Positions 25,560 to 36,766 of a stretch of 64,000 bases of DNA are shown here, piece by piece (within the stretch, counting starts at the first letter, position 1; every line of letters begins with the position of its first letter). A program made the position numbers and the translations under genes. The stretch spans positions 1-64,000 of the forward strand of contig CANFBW010000011.1 in NCBI GenBank assembly GCA_947444925.1, in the 5' to 3' direction. The stretch is from Flavobacteriales bacterium (GTDB taxonomy: Bacteria; Bacteroidota; Bacteroidia; Flavobacteriales_C; GCA-002722245). The notes under the pieces were generated by a model, which was not told where the DNA came from, ran no database searches, and saw nothing but the letters and a program-made list of their open reading frames with translations.

Positions 25560-28500
25560 TTAGCGAACCAAAGTAACTCTACCCATCATTTGTCCAGGTT
25601 TCCCATTGAATGAATTGGTGTAGGTTAATTTCCAAACGTAAACATCTATTTCTGCATCACGTTGGGTATTCGAGCGTTTTCCGTTCCATTTTACGTTGGG
25701 TTGATCGGTGCTAAAAATTTGCTCTCCCCATCGATTGAAAATAGAAAAATCGTAATTTGCGCAGGCGTCACAAACGTGATTCAAACCATCGGGAAAGAAT
25801 TCGTCATTGTGTCCATCACCATTAGGCGAGAAGGCATTTGGAATGAAGAGTGAGAACAATCCTTTAATGTACACATCTTTGCGAATCGTGTCCACGCAAG
25901 CTCCATTTCTGGCAACCATGGTAACCGCAATGGTATCTCCATTTGGCGTATCAAAAATCACTTTCTGTGGGTTACTAATGGAAGAGTCCATGTTAGCTTT
26001 TGCACCAAAATACCAAGTGCGTGCTAACGCGCCAGATAAATCCGTAAAAGTAATTTGTGGATCTAAAGCTGATGCTGGTTGTGGATCAAAACTAAAATCA
26101 GCTACAGGTGTTTTCAATACATTTATCAATACTGGAACAGAAACGTCTTTGCAGCCATTTACAAAATCAATGGACAAAGTCACATTCAAATTATTCGCCG
26201 CCTTTTTATAAAGATGAGCCACCGATGCATTAAGAGCATTGGTATCTAGAGTTGTTCCATCTCCAAAATCCCAATGCGCATGCAAAACAGGCGCAGTAGA
26301 ACTATCGCCAAAGTGAATCAACAAAGGTTCACATCCACTATTGACATCGGGCACTACGATGGCTTCTGGCGCAGCTTGCACAAACACTGAAATAGTGCTC
26401 GTAACAGCGCATTTTCCTGCTTGGGTGTATTGAATAAAATGAGTTCCTACACCTGCTATCGAAGGATTAAAAGTTTGATGATCTACCAATCCGCTCACTC
26501 CTTTTCCGCTAAAAGTACCTCCCTTTGTAACCGCAACTAAAGCAGTAGGTGAAGAACTCAAACACTGCGCTGATAGCGGTGTAATACTTGAATCAGCAAA
26601 GGGAACCACCACTATTTGTATACTGTGGTGATCAGGACAAGTACCTGAAATTCCAGGCAAAATATAGGTTAAAGTAAAAGGACTCACGCCTCCAAGCAAA
26701 GCGACCGAAGGATCAAACTGACCTGCATTTACACCTGTCCCAACCCAAGTTCCCCCAGTATTTTTCCCCTGCAAGGTGATCGCAGCATCGTTGTAACACA
26801 ATGAATCAATTGTGGTAGTTATGGTTGCGTCTTCTCTGGGCTCTACCTTAATAGAAATACTATCTTTCGCGCTACAAGTAGGCGTGGCGCCACTTAAAGT
26901 GTAAAACACCTTGTATGTAGTTCCCGCCACTGCACTTGTTGGATTAAAATCACCACTAGCATTCACCATACCTGCAGGTACCGATGACCAAACCCCTTGG
27001 GGAGTTGTGCCGCCAGTAAGTATCACTTGATAGTGACTTGTATCTTCGCAAATTGACACCGCACTTTGAGTGATGTCTGCCACCATTTGGTTCACCACAT
27101 AAATTGACATGGTGTCAACCGCTGCACAAGCGCCGCTTGTTGTGTAAGTCACTAAATTTGGCCCTATCAATGCTGCCGAAGGATCAAAAGTACCAGCAAC
27201 TCCCGAAACAATCCCTGTAGCGCTCCATACACCAACATCAGAAAGCGCATCTATTTTTAAGATTTGTATCGGGTCGCTCAAACAAAATGGTCCTTGACCC
27301 AATGTTATTTTAGCCTTATCCGCTGCCGAAACTGTGATTACCACACTATCAATAGCACTGCATGATAACATGGATCCCAATTTTGCGTAGTAAATTTTGT
27401 AAACCCCAGGACCCGCTGACAATGGATCAAAAACACCTGTAACGCCTATTTTACCGGCGGGCGATGAAGTCCAAACACCTCCAGCTACGCTGTTGCTACT
27501 CAATCTAATTTGTTTACTAGACGCATTGGTGCACATTGCTGTATCAGCAGTAAGAATAGTAGCAGTCAACTGTCCCGCTACTTTGACCGTTGCTGTATCG
27601 GTTGTTGGACACAAACCATTTGTCGTATACGAAATCAAATAAGATCCCGCTCCTAAGCCCGCATTAAATGCACCACTTGCCGCATTGCTAATCCCCGTTC
27701 CACTCCAAACGCCACTTTGCGAAAATGGATTAAGTGCTAAGCTAACACTTCCTTCTGACTCGCAAAATGTTTGACCTGTCACAATACTCGCTATATCCGC
27801 ACCAGAAACTGAAATATCTATAAACGTAGTATCACCACATTGTCCACTTTTACCATACCAAATTCTGTTGCTGCCGACGGGTGCTAACTTAGGATCGTAA
27901 TACCCAAAAAGAGAATCTGTAATTCCTTTTCCGCTCGTTGTCCAAAACACACCGCCAGTTGGACTCACTTCTATCGTATCGCTGCTACCATTGAGACAGT
28001 AAGCCGTTTGTGTTGAGGTAATACTTAAAGACACTCCATTTGAAATTAAGATATTTATTGAGTCAACAATTGGACAAGCACCTGCCGTAGCATATTTTAT
28101 CTTATAAGAACCCACCACTAAAAGTGAAGGATCAAATGCCCCTGTGCTGGTATTTGTAACACCACCACCACTCCATGTGCCTCCCGTAATTGAACCTGTT
28201 TTCAATTTCAAAGTCGTTGCTATATCAGAAGAGCAAAAGGGACCCGCAGGAATAATTTTCGCAGAATCTTTTAATAGAACTGTAATTTTAACAGCTGCAG
28301 ACCCTACAGTACCGCACGTTCCAGAAGTCACAAATCGCTTATAATAAGTAGTATCAATCAATGCCGGCGGAGAATAGGTTGCAGAAGTCGCCGACAAAAT
28401 ATTACTGTATGAAACACCATCCAACGACGACTGCCATTGGTAAGTGTACGCTCCTGTACCACCAGTAGCGGCTGTCAACTGCGTCAATGGCGCAGGCGTT

Positions 28501-31500
28501 TTGGCAGGACAAATTGTTTGCGCAGCAGTGATGCTTCCTGCAGTTAAATCGGCATTTACAATAACAGTAAGTGGGGTGCTATTTACAGAGCCACAAGTTC
28601 CTGAAGTAGCAACTCTTTTGTAATATGTTTTTGCTGTCAACGGCGCAATCGCAGCATATACAGTGGTTGTAGCGCCCAAAATATTAGTCCACACCAAACT
28701 GTCAGGCGACGATTGCCATTGGTAAGTGTACGTTCCAGCTCCACCGCTTGGCAGTGTGCTACTCGTAAAAGCAAGAGGTATTGTATTGTAACAAATATTT
28801 TGCGATGCCAATACGATTCCTCCTGTCAACGGCGCATAAACAGTTACTTTAACCGGATTGGTATAAACAGCCGCTCCTCCCGCAGTAACTTTTCTCTTAA
28901 ACCATGTTGTGGCGGTCAATGCTGGTGAAGCATAAGCAGCCGCTGTAGCAGAAGCAACATCAGTCCATACAATACTATCCAATGACGACTGCCACTGATA
29001 AGCGTAGGTGCCACTTCCTCCACTTGCTGCCACTGTATTTGTAAATGCTGCAGGAACAACATTGTTGCAAATGGTTTGACTAATCGCAATAGTACCAGGA
29101 ACAGTTAGTGGCGTTGAACCGCTGCAGGCCACTATGTTTTGCGCTCCAGGGTCAGGTGTAATACCCATCATTTTCATGAAGGCAGTATTGGTAATTTTCC
29201 CACTTGTACAAGCACTAACCGCACCTGTCCATGTATAGGTAATGGTATCATTTGCCAATACAGGTCCGGCAATTTTTGGGTAGGTAACAGTACCGGCTAT
29301 ATTGGTTCCTCCATTAGAAGCCGAAACAAATGTAACTTCCCCCGGTATCGCGTCACTCAACTGCTGATCGAAACCAGAATCCAAAGAAGTGTACCAATTA
29401 GAAAGTGAAGCGACGGCACCATCTGAAGATCTTACGCCAGCGTATCCAGTTTGAATAGGAATTGTACTTTGAGAAATTGGAGCTGCTCCAACAATAGCGG
29501 CGCCCGAATTCACGAGCCAAAAATTTGCCACTGCCCCAACCAACTGTATTTTAAAATCAAACGCTCCGGGCAATGCACTATACGTTATGGTTTGCGTAGC
29601 GCCAATTTGAGTGTTCGCCGGCATATTAAAAAATGAAACCGCAACATTGGCATTGTCTACTTTAATTCTCACTTCACTCCAAGTAGCACCATTGTGCCGA
29701 AACATAACTGCGTAAGGACCCGCGTATTGCGCAAAAGTAGCCGTGCCTTTTATAATACCATCTTTGCCATGCGAATATTTATACGTCATTCCCTTATTCG
29801 CAAAGGCAGAATTCATATCGATCACCCCTGCTCCATTTACCGTTAATTTTCCTGTTCCGCTAATTGCTGTCCAGTCGGCAGCAGCGGTAGCGCCGCTGAC
29901 AACGGTACCATGCGTGTTTTTGTAGCCAATAGTATAAGTGATAGGATCTCCTACATTGTAAGTTGCAGCGTCTGCTGTTTTTTTCATACTCGTCACCGCA
30001 GGCACAACAATTATCGGATTACAAGTTGCAGTGACAATTGCAGTATCAGAAACCTGACACTCACTGGTAGCATTGGCATACGCAACATTTGTATAAGTAG
30101 CATCGGCCTTTGGACAAACGCCATCCACCGTGACCCAAAATTTATAAATAGTACTGTCGCTGATTTTCATGTTGGCAATAGTCGGCCAAGTAATTGTTCC
30201 TCCAGCCAAAGAACCAGTTGGGTATCCTGTAAAATACCCGCCAAAAGTCACTCCTGCAGGAAGCACATCCGTCACTACAACATTGTTCAATTCTCTTCCT
30301 GATATTGGAGCATCTCCATAAATTCTTCTCCACGTATAGCCATCCCACTCCTCAACCAGCTGTTTGGTGATCGTTTTAGTAACATTGTTGGTACAGTTGT
30401 TAGGATGGTATTTCAATACCGCTTGATTTGGCAAAAGTGGATCGGTCCAATCTTTTGCAATAGGCCAGTACACATCGCCATCAGCAGCAGTCATAGTAGG
30501 TTCGGAAGACCAATCTTTAGTCCAGTCAAACCCCGCCCAAGATGCGGCATGCACATCGGCAACCAAGCGCTGAGGCGTTAACGCTCCTTCATGAATATAC
30601 CTTCCTTGTCCCGAATAAAAGGCTAAAAACGGAGTAATTGTTGCAATTTGATTGGGAAAGGTCAGCAAAAACCTATGGTTCCAAGTTGCGCCGGGAGTGA
30701 TGCTTTGCTGAGTTGCAGTAGGTAAAACAGCAGCTCCTTCATTTACCGTTGGAGCAACAACCCACGTCGGAGGACCTGGCTTATTTAAATAATAGGAAAC
30801 ACGATAGTTTTGATAATTAATATAAGCCTCTTCAGCTCCATGGTAAATTCTATACTTCAGTGTTAAAGTACTTGCCGCTGCTCCCAATCCTGAATGACCT
30901 CCAGCAACAATAACACCCGGACGACCACCATTTAAAAAAGCAACCGATTTGTTCTTCACAACAATAGTATATGATACTGTATCTCCCGGATGCAGCGTGG
31001 TTTTAGATGCCGTTTTAGAAATATTCAAAGGATGTTCGGAAAGAATATCAACACAATTACGCATCATAATTGGCGTAATATTATTGGGATATTCATTGCT
31101 GGTCCAACCACTGCCGTTGGTGCAAGAAATTACTGCTTGGTTGCACAATCTTCCTACAGCAGCGCTGGTGACTTTACATACCACTTTAATACTGTCCATC
31201 GTTGCAGCCAAACCACCGGTAACAAAACCGGGCACGGCACCAACATTAAAAGTCAGGTTACCACCTGCAACTGTAGCGGGTTTTGTTGAGCTAACGTAAG
31301 TTAATCCGGCAGGAAGTGCATCGGTAATTTTAACTCCAGCTGCATTTGTTTTTCCATAGTTTCTGTACGAGATCGTATAGGTTACCTGATCACAAGTAGA
31401 AGCATAGGTTTTATCCACAGCCATGTACACTTTCATATTGGCTGTTGGCGCCATATCTAAGGGATCGTGATAGTTCCCCCCAAGCACCATCATACCCAAC

Positions 31501-33068
31501 AATCGATTCCATTCATGAAAATATCGCGCGCGTGAAGTCAAGTATTTTTGTGCCGGATCATTGTACTGATCCCATTCGATGACGCATTGACGAAACATTT
31601 GTGCTTGTAGATTTCTATCACCAGAAACCACCGCTGCCGGTGCGCTTGTTCCCTGCGCCCAATTGAGTGGAAATGCTCCTCCTCCCGTTCCATCAGGATT
31701 ATATGACCACTTCACATTTGGAGGACCACCATAAGTTAAAGTATTGTGTGTGCGACAAGCATTGCTATAGGGAGCAGCTTCAGGTGCCTTCATAAAATTT
31801 GCCATGCGCAAGGCAGCATCCCTTTCAAAAGTATTTGATCCAAGAGTATATTGATGGGTTGTAGGATTCCAGGTATTGGTTGGCGCTCCATTCCACAAAT
31901 AATTTAAATGTGTTCGCCATGAAAAACGATTGTCCTCAGATGCCATAAAAGAAGAGAAAGCAGGAGTGGTACCTGTAACAGTGTATGTTCCTGCCCAGGT
32001 GATATTTCCTTGCGCATGCGCTTGTCCTACCAACCAATCATCAGATGCTTCTGCCCTTTTGTATTGATTGATGCACCAAGGTGATTCGCTTTCAGCAGTG
32101 AGCATCTCATAAAAACTTCTGAAATAAGATGGCGCAGCGTAATCCACATAATTGGATTGCGGACCGTTTTGTCCCGGAACCAAACCCAACAATGCACCTG
32201 CACTAGCCCAATTTGTTGTTTCAGCCCATGAATCTCCTCCTTTGTGATAACCATCCAAACCAATGATACCGCTGATGTATTTCGCAATCGGCAATGATGG
32301 TGCATACTTCAAAGTATCAACCATTGTTTTGATGTATTTGATAGCCTCTCCTTTATAGGTCACAGGTAAACCCGTGCAAGGATCATTACATATTGTAGCC
32401 AAATCGCCCCATTGTTTCCAAGCAACCAATAATGCCATCGCTAAATCAACATCACCGTCCATGGCTGAATTCCCCCCCAAACCACCTCCTAATACATCGG
32501 TTGGGGCGCCCAAACTTCCTGCGCCTGAAATACCAGGACTATACGCATAACCTGGGGAATTGGTAATACAATCAATAAATCGTTTTGTTTTTTGAAATTG
32601 ACGATCGTGCACCCACATGTAATAACCATCAAAAGTCGCTTTATCACCCATATAGGCTGCAGCCAAGAGATTGTACCCATCTCCTTCAACACAAGTACAA
32701 TGGCCAACGTCAGCTCCAGAAGCCACGTCATGCGGCATTATGTACTTTACCCCTGCAACAGTGACCGGAGCATGAACCCCGCCCCTGTTCACGTTATAGG
32801 TCATTCCATTGGTGAGAATCGTGTATGCATCTCTGGTTCTTTGCTCCATTTCAGCATGCGGTATCCCTACTCCGTTTTGTATTGCCAAGGATGTTCCACT
32901 GGCATATTCTAAAAACTGCGGAAAAGGATGATTGGGGTTTCCTGAGTTTATATTGACGGTTACTTGCGAATATCCAATCGATGAAAAAACAAACACAACC
33001 GCGCAGAAAACAACAACTTTCTTCGCAGTGAATGCCAGTGATTTTAGATTTAACTTATTAATGTGCAT
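25560..33068 (-). CDS. giant T9SS-secreted protein with N-terminal GH8 glycosidase-like domain
   Basis: A 2502-residue protein with a signal peptide (about 1-34). Residues about 60-540 look like glycoside hydrolase family 8 (endo-glucanase/chitosanase/xylanase, six-hairpin fold): VEGDGYNLLAAAYM with candidate acid Glu128, and AMDGDVDLAMALLVAWKQW at 202-220, which nearly fits the GH8 signature and supplies Asp204. Next come DUF11-like domains near 544, 683, 925 and 1026; a jelly-roll-like stretch at about 1063-1235; three Ig-like repeats containing YQWQSS (about 1360-1600); eight repeats with G-[VT]-[WF]-S/T (about 1610-2220); a PKD domain with HWDFGDGTT near 2270; and a C-terminal CHU_C domain (about 2407-2502) for type IX secretion. 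Probably a surface or released polysaccharidase; the substrate is unknown. Confidence 0.85.
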   Translation of the reverse strand: MHINKLNLKSLAFTAKKVVVFCAVVFVFSSIGYSQVTVNINSGNPNHPFPQFLEYASGTSLAIQNGVGIPHAEMEQRTRDAYTILTNGMTYNVNRGGVHAPVTVAGVKYIMPHDVASGADVGHCTCVEGDGYNLLAAAYMGDKATFDGYYMWVHDRQFQKTKRFIDCITNSPGYAYSPGISGAGSLGAPTDVLGGGLGGNSAMDGDVDLAMALLVAWKQWGDLATICNDPCTGLPVTYKGEAIKYIKTMVDTLKYAPSLPIAKYISGIIGLDGYHKGGDSWAETTNWASAGALLGLVPGQNGPQSNYVDYAAPSYFRSFYEMLTAESESPWCINQYKRAEASDDWLVGQAHAQGNITWAGTYTVTGTTPAFSSFMASEDNRFSWRTHLNYLWNGAPTNTWNPTTHQYTLGSNTFERDAALRMANFMKAPEAAPYSNACRTHNTLTYGGPPNVKWSYNPDGTGGGAFPLNWAQGTSAPAAVVSGDRNLQAQMFRQCVIEWDQYNDPAQKYLTSRARYFHEWNRLLGMMVLGGNYHDPLDMAPTANMKVYMAVDKTYASTCDQVTYTISYRNYGKTNAAGVKITDALPAGLTYVSSTKPATVAGGNLTFNVGAVPGFVTGGLAATMDSIKVVCKVTSAAVGRLCNQAVISCTNGSGWTSNEYPNNITPIMMRNCVDILSEHPLNISKTASKTTLHPGDTVSYTIVVKNKSVAFLNGGRPGVIVAGGHSGLGAAASTLTLKYRIYHGAEEAYINYQNYRVSYYLNKPGPPTWVVAPTVNEGAAVLPTATQQSITPGATWNHRFLLTFPNQIATITPFLAFYSGQGRYIHEGALTPQRLVADVHAASWAGFDWTKDWSSEPTMTAADGDVYWPIAKDWTDPLLPNQAVLKYHPNNCTNNVTKTITKQLVEEWDGYTWRRIYGDAPISGRELNNVVVTDVLPAGVTFGGYFTGYPTGSLAGGTITWPTIANMKISDSTIYKFWVTVDGVCPKADATYTNVAYANATSECQVSDTAIVTATCNPIIVVPAVTSMKKTADAATYNVGDPITYTIGYKNTHGTVVSGATAAADWTAISGTGKLTVNGAGVIDMNSAFANKGMTYKYSHGKDGIIKGTATFAQYAGPYAVMFRHNGATWSEVRIKVDNANVAVSFFNMPANTQIGATQTITYSALPGAFDFKIQLVGAVANFWLVNSGAAIVGAAPISQSTIPIQTGYAGVRSSDGAVASLSNWYTSLDSGFDQQLSDAIPGEVTFVSASNGGTNIAGTVTYPKIAGPVLANDTITYTWTGAVSACTSGKITNTAFMKMMGITPDPGAQNIVACSGSTPLTVPGTIAISQTICNNVVPAAFTNTVAASGGSGTYAYQWQSSLDSIVWTDVASATAAAYASPALTATTWFKRKVTAGGAAVYTNPVKVTVYAPLTGGIVLASQNICYNTIPLAFTSSTLPSGGAGTYTYQWQSSPDSLVWTNILGATTTVYAAIAPLTAKTYYKRVATSGTCGSVNSTPLTVIVNADLTAGSITAAQTICPAKTPAPLTQLTAATGGTGAYTYQWQSSLDGVSYSNILSATSATYSPPALIDTTYYKRFVTSGTCGTVGSAAVKITVLLKDSAKIIPAGPFCSSDIATTLKLKTGSITGGTWSGGGVTNTSTGAFDPSLLVVGSYKIKYATAGACPIVDSINILISNGVSLSITSTQTAYCLNGSSDTIEVSPTGGVFWTTSGKGITDSLFGYYDPKLAPVGSNRIWYGKSGQCGDTTFIDISVSGADIASIVTGQTFCESEGSVSLALNPFSQSGVWSGTGISNAASGAFNAGLGAGSYLISYTTNGLCPTTDTATVKVAGQLTATILTADTAMCTNASSKQIRLSSNSVAGGVWTSSPAGKIGVTGVFDPLSAGPGVYKIYYAKLGSMLSCSAIDSVVITVSAADKAKITLGQGPFCLSDPIQILKIDALSDVGVWSATGIVSGVAGTFDPSAALIGPNLVTYTTSGACAAVDTMSIYVVNQMVADITQSAVSICEDTSHYQVILTGGTTPQGVWSSVPAGMVNASGDFNPTSAVAGTTYKVFYTLSGATPTCSAKDSISIKVEPREDATITTTIDSLCYNDAAITLQGKNTGGTWVGTGVNAGQFDPSVALLGGVSPFTLTYILPGISGTCPDHHSIQIVVVPFADSSITPLSAQCLSSSPTALVAVTKGGTFSGKGVSGLVDHQTFNPSIAGVGTHFIQYTQAGKCAVTSTISVFVQAAPEAIVVPDVNSGCEPLLIHFGDSSTAPVLHAHWDFGDGTTLDTNALNASVAHLYKKAANNLNVTLSIDFVNGCKDVSVPVLINVLKTPVADFSFDPQPASALDPQITFTDLSGALARTWYFGAKANMDSSISNPQKVIFDTPNGDTIAVTMVARNGACVDTIRKDVYIKGLFSLFIPNAFSPNGDGHNDEFFPDGLNHVCDACANYDFSIFNRWGEQIFSTDQPNVKWNGKRSNTQRDAEIDVYVWKLTYTNSFNGKPGQMMGRVTLVR

Positions 33069-33501
33069 CGTTCGTTCAATTTATTGCTTCAAATTATACT
33101 GTTAGTCATACGCAAGTTATGCGGCTAAGTTTACCCATTAAACAGGCATTCTAAACAAACTAGAATGAAAGAAAAAACAAGAATACTATCGCTTTAAAAG
33201 CCAAGCACTCATGTTCACTTTCAAAAAATGACGATTACGAAAGATTAGTTGCGTTTCTTCCCCCCGGAAGATCAAAACGACTTAACATTGCATACCGCAA
33301 CGCTTACCTAAAACAATATAGCATATTAATAGTTACAGTCCAACAATATATTTATGTCAATTTATCCCTCTTCTATTGAAGCACTAAGCCGTTGTGACAT
33401 TACTCTGATGCAAATCAGGTCATTTTGACATAAAAATCATGCTGGAATGCATATTGAATATCGATCTTCAGCATAACATAAAACTAAATTATTTCAAAGA
33501 C
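33069..33501. other. intergenic region upstream of clpB
   Basis: About 430 bases between the divergent GH8 and clpB genes. I found no tRNA, ORF or match to the TTTG/TAnnTTTG promoter. Close to clpB there is a small perfect dyad, CTGAT-GCAA-ATCAG (33405-33418), flanked by two TGACA direct repeats at 33395 and 33426, 31 bases apart. These could be part of a heat-shock control region, but they do not match the CIRCE operator. The rest shows nothing I can name. Confidence 0.4.
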
Positions 33502-36141
33502 ATGAACTTCAATAACTTCACCATCAAAGCGCAAGAAGCGGTGCAAAAAGCACAGCAACTTGCAATGGAGAAAGGCAACCAAGCCATAGAAAATGGACAT
33601 CTACTCAAAGGAATTTTTGAAGTAGATGAAAACGTGAGTCCCTTCTTGCTAAAAAAATTAGGCATCAACGAAAACATATTAAAACAAGCATTAGATAAAA
33701 TCATTGAATCCTACCCAAAAGTTAGCGGGGGTTCGCAAACCATTGGCCGCTTTGCCAATGAAGCTTTGTCAAAAGCAGAAAGCTTGATCAAAGAATTTAA
33801 AGATGACTTCGTTTCAATTGAACATCTTTTGTTGGGCATCGTTTCTACAAAAGATGGTGCTGCGCAATTGATGAAAGACATGGGCGTGAAAGAAAAAGAA
33901 TTGAAGCAAGCTATTTTAGAGCTGCGCAAGGGCGAAAGAGTGACTTCTCAAAATCAAGAAGAGACCTACAACGCGTTGAATAAATACGCCAAGAATTTAA
34001 ACCAGTTGGCGAAAGAAGGAAAATTAGATCCGGTGATTGGACGCGATGACGAAATCCGTCGGGTATTGCAAATACTTTCACGACGTACCAAAAACAACCC
34101 CATACTTATCGGAGAACCCGGTGTTGGTAAAACGGCTATTGCCGAAGGAATTGCGCACCGCATTATCAATGGCGACGTCCCTGAAAACCTGAAAGACAAA
34201 ACAATCTTTTCATTAGACATGGGCTCGCTCATTGCGGGCGCAAAATACAAAGGCGAATTCGAAGAAAGACTAAAGTCGGTGGTGAAAGAAGTTACTGGTG
34301 CCGAAGGACAAATTATTTTATTTATCGACGAAATACATACCCTTGTTGGCGCTGGCGGAGGTGGCGAAGGCGCTATGGATGCAGCAAACATTTTAAAACC
34401 TGCTTTGGCGCGTGGCGAACTCAGAGCCATAGGCGCCACTACCCTCAATGAATACCAAAAATACTTCGAAAAAGACAAAGCCTTGGAGCGCAGATTCCAA
34501 AAGATAAATGTTGACGAACCTTCAACCGAAGATGCTATTTCTATTTTGCGAGGACTCAAAGAACGTTACGAAAATCACCATAAGGTGCAAATAAAAGATG
34601 AAGCCATTATCGCTGCAGTAGAACTTTCTCAGCGCTACATCACAGATCGTTTTTTACCTGACAAGGCTATTGACTTGATTGACGAAGCTGCATCAAAATT
34701 ACGAATGGAAATCAATTCCAAGCCAGAAGAACTCGACGAACTGGAACGAAAAATCATGCAACTTGAAATTGAACGCGAAGCGATCAAACGCGATGGAGAT
34801 CTTGCCAAAGTGGCGCGCCTCGGCGAAGAGTTAGCAAACTTAAGCGAGCAGCGCAATGGCTTGAAGGCAAAATGGGAATCTGAAAAAAGTGTGGTAGAAG
34901 GCATACAAAAAACAAAGGAAAACTTAGAACACCTCAAACTCGAAGCAGAACAAGCAGAGCGCTCTGGAAACTACGGATTGGTAGCTGAAATTCGCTATGG
35001 CCGTGTGAAAGAAGCCGAAACGGAATTGGAACTCGGCAAGAAAAAACTAATTGAATTGCAAGTATCTTCTAAACTTATAAAGGAGGAAGTGGACAGTGAG
35101 GAGATTGCCGATGTAGTGAGCAAATGGACAGGCATTCCAGTGCAAAAAATGGTGGAAAGTGAAATTCAAAAACTATTGAAATTAGAGGACGAATTGCATA
35201 AAACTGTGATCGGTCAAGAAGAAGCTATACAAGCGGTTGCGGATGCCGTGCGCAGAAACAGAGCCGGACTACAAGACGTCAATCGCCCTATAGGATCATT
35301 TATTTTCTTAGGCACCACCGGTGTCGGTAAAACTGAATTGGCAAAGGCTTTGTCAGATTATTTATTCAACGACCGCAACGCAATGGTGCGCATCGACATG
35401 AGTGAATACCAAGAAAAACATTCTGTATCTCGCCTCGTGGGTGCACCTCCAGGATACGTTGGTTACGAAGAAGGTGGTCAATTGACGGAAGCTGTGAGGC
35501 GAAAACCCTACTCTGTTGTGCTGCTTGACGAGATTGAAAAAGCGCATCCCGATGTATTTAACATTTTACTTCAAGTACTTGACGATGGACGACTTACGGA
35601 CAACAAAGGTCGCGTAGTGAATTTTAAAAACACCATCATCATTATGACTTCTAATTTAGGGGCCCATATTATACAAGCCAACTTCGCCGATTTGCACAAC
35701 AAAAAACTCGACAAGGTGATGGAGCAAACGAAAACAGAAGTGTTTGAGATGCTGCGCCAAACCATCCGCCCTGAATTTCTCAATCGCATAGACGAAACCA
35801 TATTGTTTGCCCCATTGAGTCGTCAAAACATTCATGCTATCGTAAAAATTCAATTGCAACAACTTGAATCACGTTTGGCGCACCAAAACATTACGATGGA
35901 AGCCAGTGATTTTGCACTTGATGCCTTGGCGGAGAAAGGATATGACCCGCAATTTGGTGCTCGTCCACTCAAAAGAGTAATACAAAAAGATGTACTCAAT
36001 GAATTGTCAAAAGAGATTTTGCGTGGCAACATAAAACCGCATGCACACATTTTGTTAGATATCTTTGACGATAAATTTGTTTTTAGGAATGTTGATATTG
36101 AAAAACTGAATGAACTTGTTCATGAAAACGAAGAAGCATAA
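33502..36141 (+). CDS. clpB: ATP-dependent disaggregase ClpB
   Basis: An 879-residue Hsp100 chaperone that, with DnaK, pulls proteins out of aggregates in the cytoplasm. Domains: Clp N-domain (about 1-145), AAA+ NBD1 with Walker A GEPGVGKT at 204-211, a long coiled-coil middle domain (about 400-530, characteristic of ClpB rather than ClpA/C), NBD2 with GTTGVGKT at about 604-611, and the C-terminal small domain with GARPLKR. I chose the ATG at 33502 ([14 protein letters not shown]) because ClpB proteins start there. The in-frame ATG at 33439 would add 21 residues unlike the family. A terminator follows. Confidence 0.95.
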   Translation: MNFNNFTIKAQEAVQKAQQLAMEKGNQAIENGHLLKGIFEVDENVSPFLLKKLGINENILKQALDKIIESYPKVSGGSQTIGRFANEALSKAESLIKEFKDDFVSIEHLLLGIVSTKDGAAQLMKDMGVKEKELKQAILELRKGERVTSQNQEETYNALNKYAKNLNQLAKEGKLDPVIGRDDEIRRVLQILSRRTKNNPILIGEPGVGKTAIAEGIAHRIINGDVPENLKDKTIFSLDMGSLIAGAKYKGEFEERLKSVVKEVTGAEGQIILFIDEIHTLVGAGGGGEGAMDAANILKPALARGELRAIGATTLNEYQKYFEKDKALERRFQKINVDEPSTEDAISILRGLKERYENHHKVQIKDEAIIAAVELSQRYITDRFLPDKAIDLIDEAASKLRMEINSKPEELDELERKIMQLEIEREAIKRDGDLAKVARLGEELANLSEQRNGLKAKWESEKSVVEGIQKTKENLEHLKLEAEQAERSGNYGLVAEIRYGRVKEAETELELGKKKLIELQVSSKLIKEEVDSEEIADVVSKWTGIPVQKMVESEIQKLLKLEDELHKTVIGQEEAIQAVADAVRRNRAGLQDVNRPIGSFIFLGTTGVGKTELAKALSDYLFNDRNAMVRIDMSEYQEKHSVSRLVGAPPGYVGYEEGGQLTEAVRRKPYSVVLLDEIEKAHPDVFNILLQVLDDGRLTDNKGRVVNFKNTIIIMTSNLGAHIIQANFADLHNKKLDKVMEQTKTEVFEMLRQTIRPEFLNRIDETILFAPLSRQNIHAIVKIQLQQLESRLAHQNITMEASDFALDALAEKGYDPQFGARPLKRVIQKDVLNELSKEILRGNIKPHAHILLDIFDDKFVFRNVDIEKLNELVHENEEA

Positions 36142-36154
36142 GCTAAAATAATTC

Positions 36155-36188
36155 AAAGCCCGATGACAAACATCGGGCTTTGTTTTTT
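36155..36188 (+). terminator. Rho-independent terminator of clpB
   Basis: A perfect 11-bp stem, AAAGCCCGATG pairing with CATCGGGCTTT around a five-base loop, is followed by G and six T residues, 14 bases after the clpB stop codon. Confidence 0.9.
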
Positions 36189-36227
36189 CAAGTCTTTGCA
36201 CTACCTTATAACAGCTAAAGTTAATTT

Positions 36228-36713
36228 ATGAAAAAAATATTGTTTTTTGCAGTACCTGTTTTGCTCTCGCTTTCGTTCACCGAACGCAACACCGACCAAT
36301 GCGACTGCTCCTATTCTATTTCCAGTATGGAAGAAGCTTTAAAAGCACCAGAAATCGTTACTTGCCTTGACTTAGGAATGCAGAAATTAAAAGTAGTTCC
36401 TGCTGATATTGCAAAATTGGTAAATCTGCAATGCTTGGATTTATCATTCAACCAAATCAGTACGCTCCCTGAATCTATAGCCACACTTAGTAAACTGAAA
36501 TACATTAACCTTGACGGAACACGCTATATGGCAAAACTTCCGGCGGTGCTTGCTAAAATCCCAAGTCTGAAAAGAGTCGACATCAAAGACCACCCTGAAT
36601 GGAGTGTCGCAACAAAAGATGCTGCTGTCAAACTATTGCCCAATGTTCAGGTTGTATTAGAGGAAGAAGTGAATAAGGAAATAGACATTATTATTCCAGG
36701 CGCAAGCAAATAA
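36228..36713 (+). CDS. small exported leucine-rich repeat protein
   Basis: A 161-residue protein with a hydrophobic N-terminal signal (about 1-18), then a Cys pair (QCDCS) and the segment SMEEALKAPEIVTCLDLG, the usual opening of Bacteroidota LRR proteins ('slEeAl..pe.V..LdLs'). About four LRR units follow (residues 48-125: LQCLDLSFNQISTLPESI, LKYINLDG, LKRVDI). The CDC motif is a few residues past the hydrophobic stretch and is not a clear lipobox. LRRs usually mediate protein binding; the partner is unknown. It stands alone between clpB and a convergent M23 peptidase gene. Confidence 0.75.
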   Translation: MKKILFFAVPVLLSLSFTERNTDQCDCSYSISSMEEALKAPEIVTCLDLGMQKLKVVPADIAKLVNLQCLDLSFNQISTLPESIATLSKLKYINLDGTRYMAKLPAVLAKIPSLKRVDIKDHPEWSVATKDAAVKLLPNVQVVLEEEVNKEIDIIIPGASK

Positions 36714-36766
36714 AAAGGAAGTAAGCGTTGAAATGATCTGCTTAAAAAAGAGAGTTTAACTAAAAA

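Noticed and set aside
28430-28995. Near-identical DNA stretches encoding YQWQSS in the GH8 protein considered as a mobile repeat
   Set aside because: They recur every about 280 bases in frame and encode Ig-like repeats, so they are internal domain duplications rather than an inserted element.
33966-34559. 197-codon minus-strand frame opposite clpB
   Set aside because: Antisense to the NBD1 of ClpB, with low-complexity Ser/Pro content and no homology signal.
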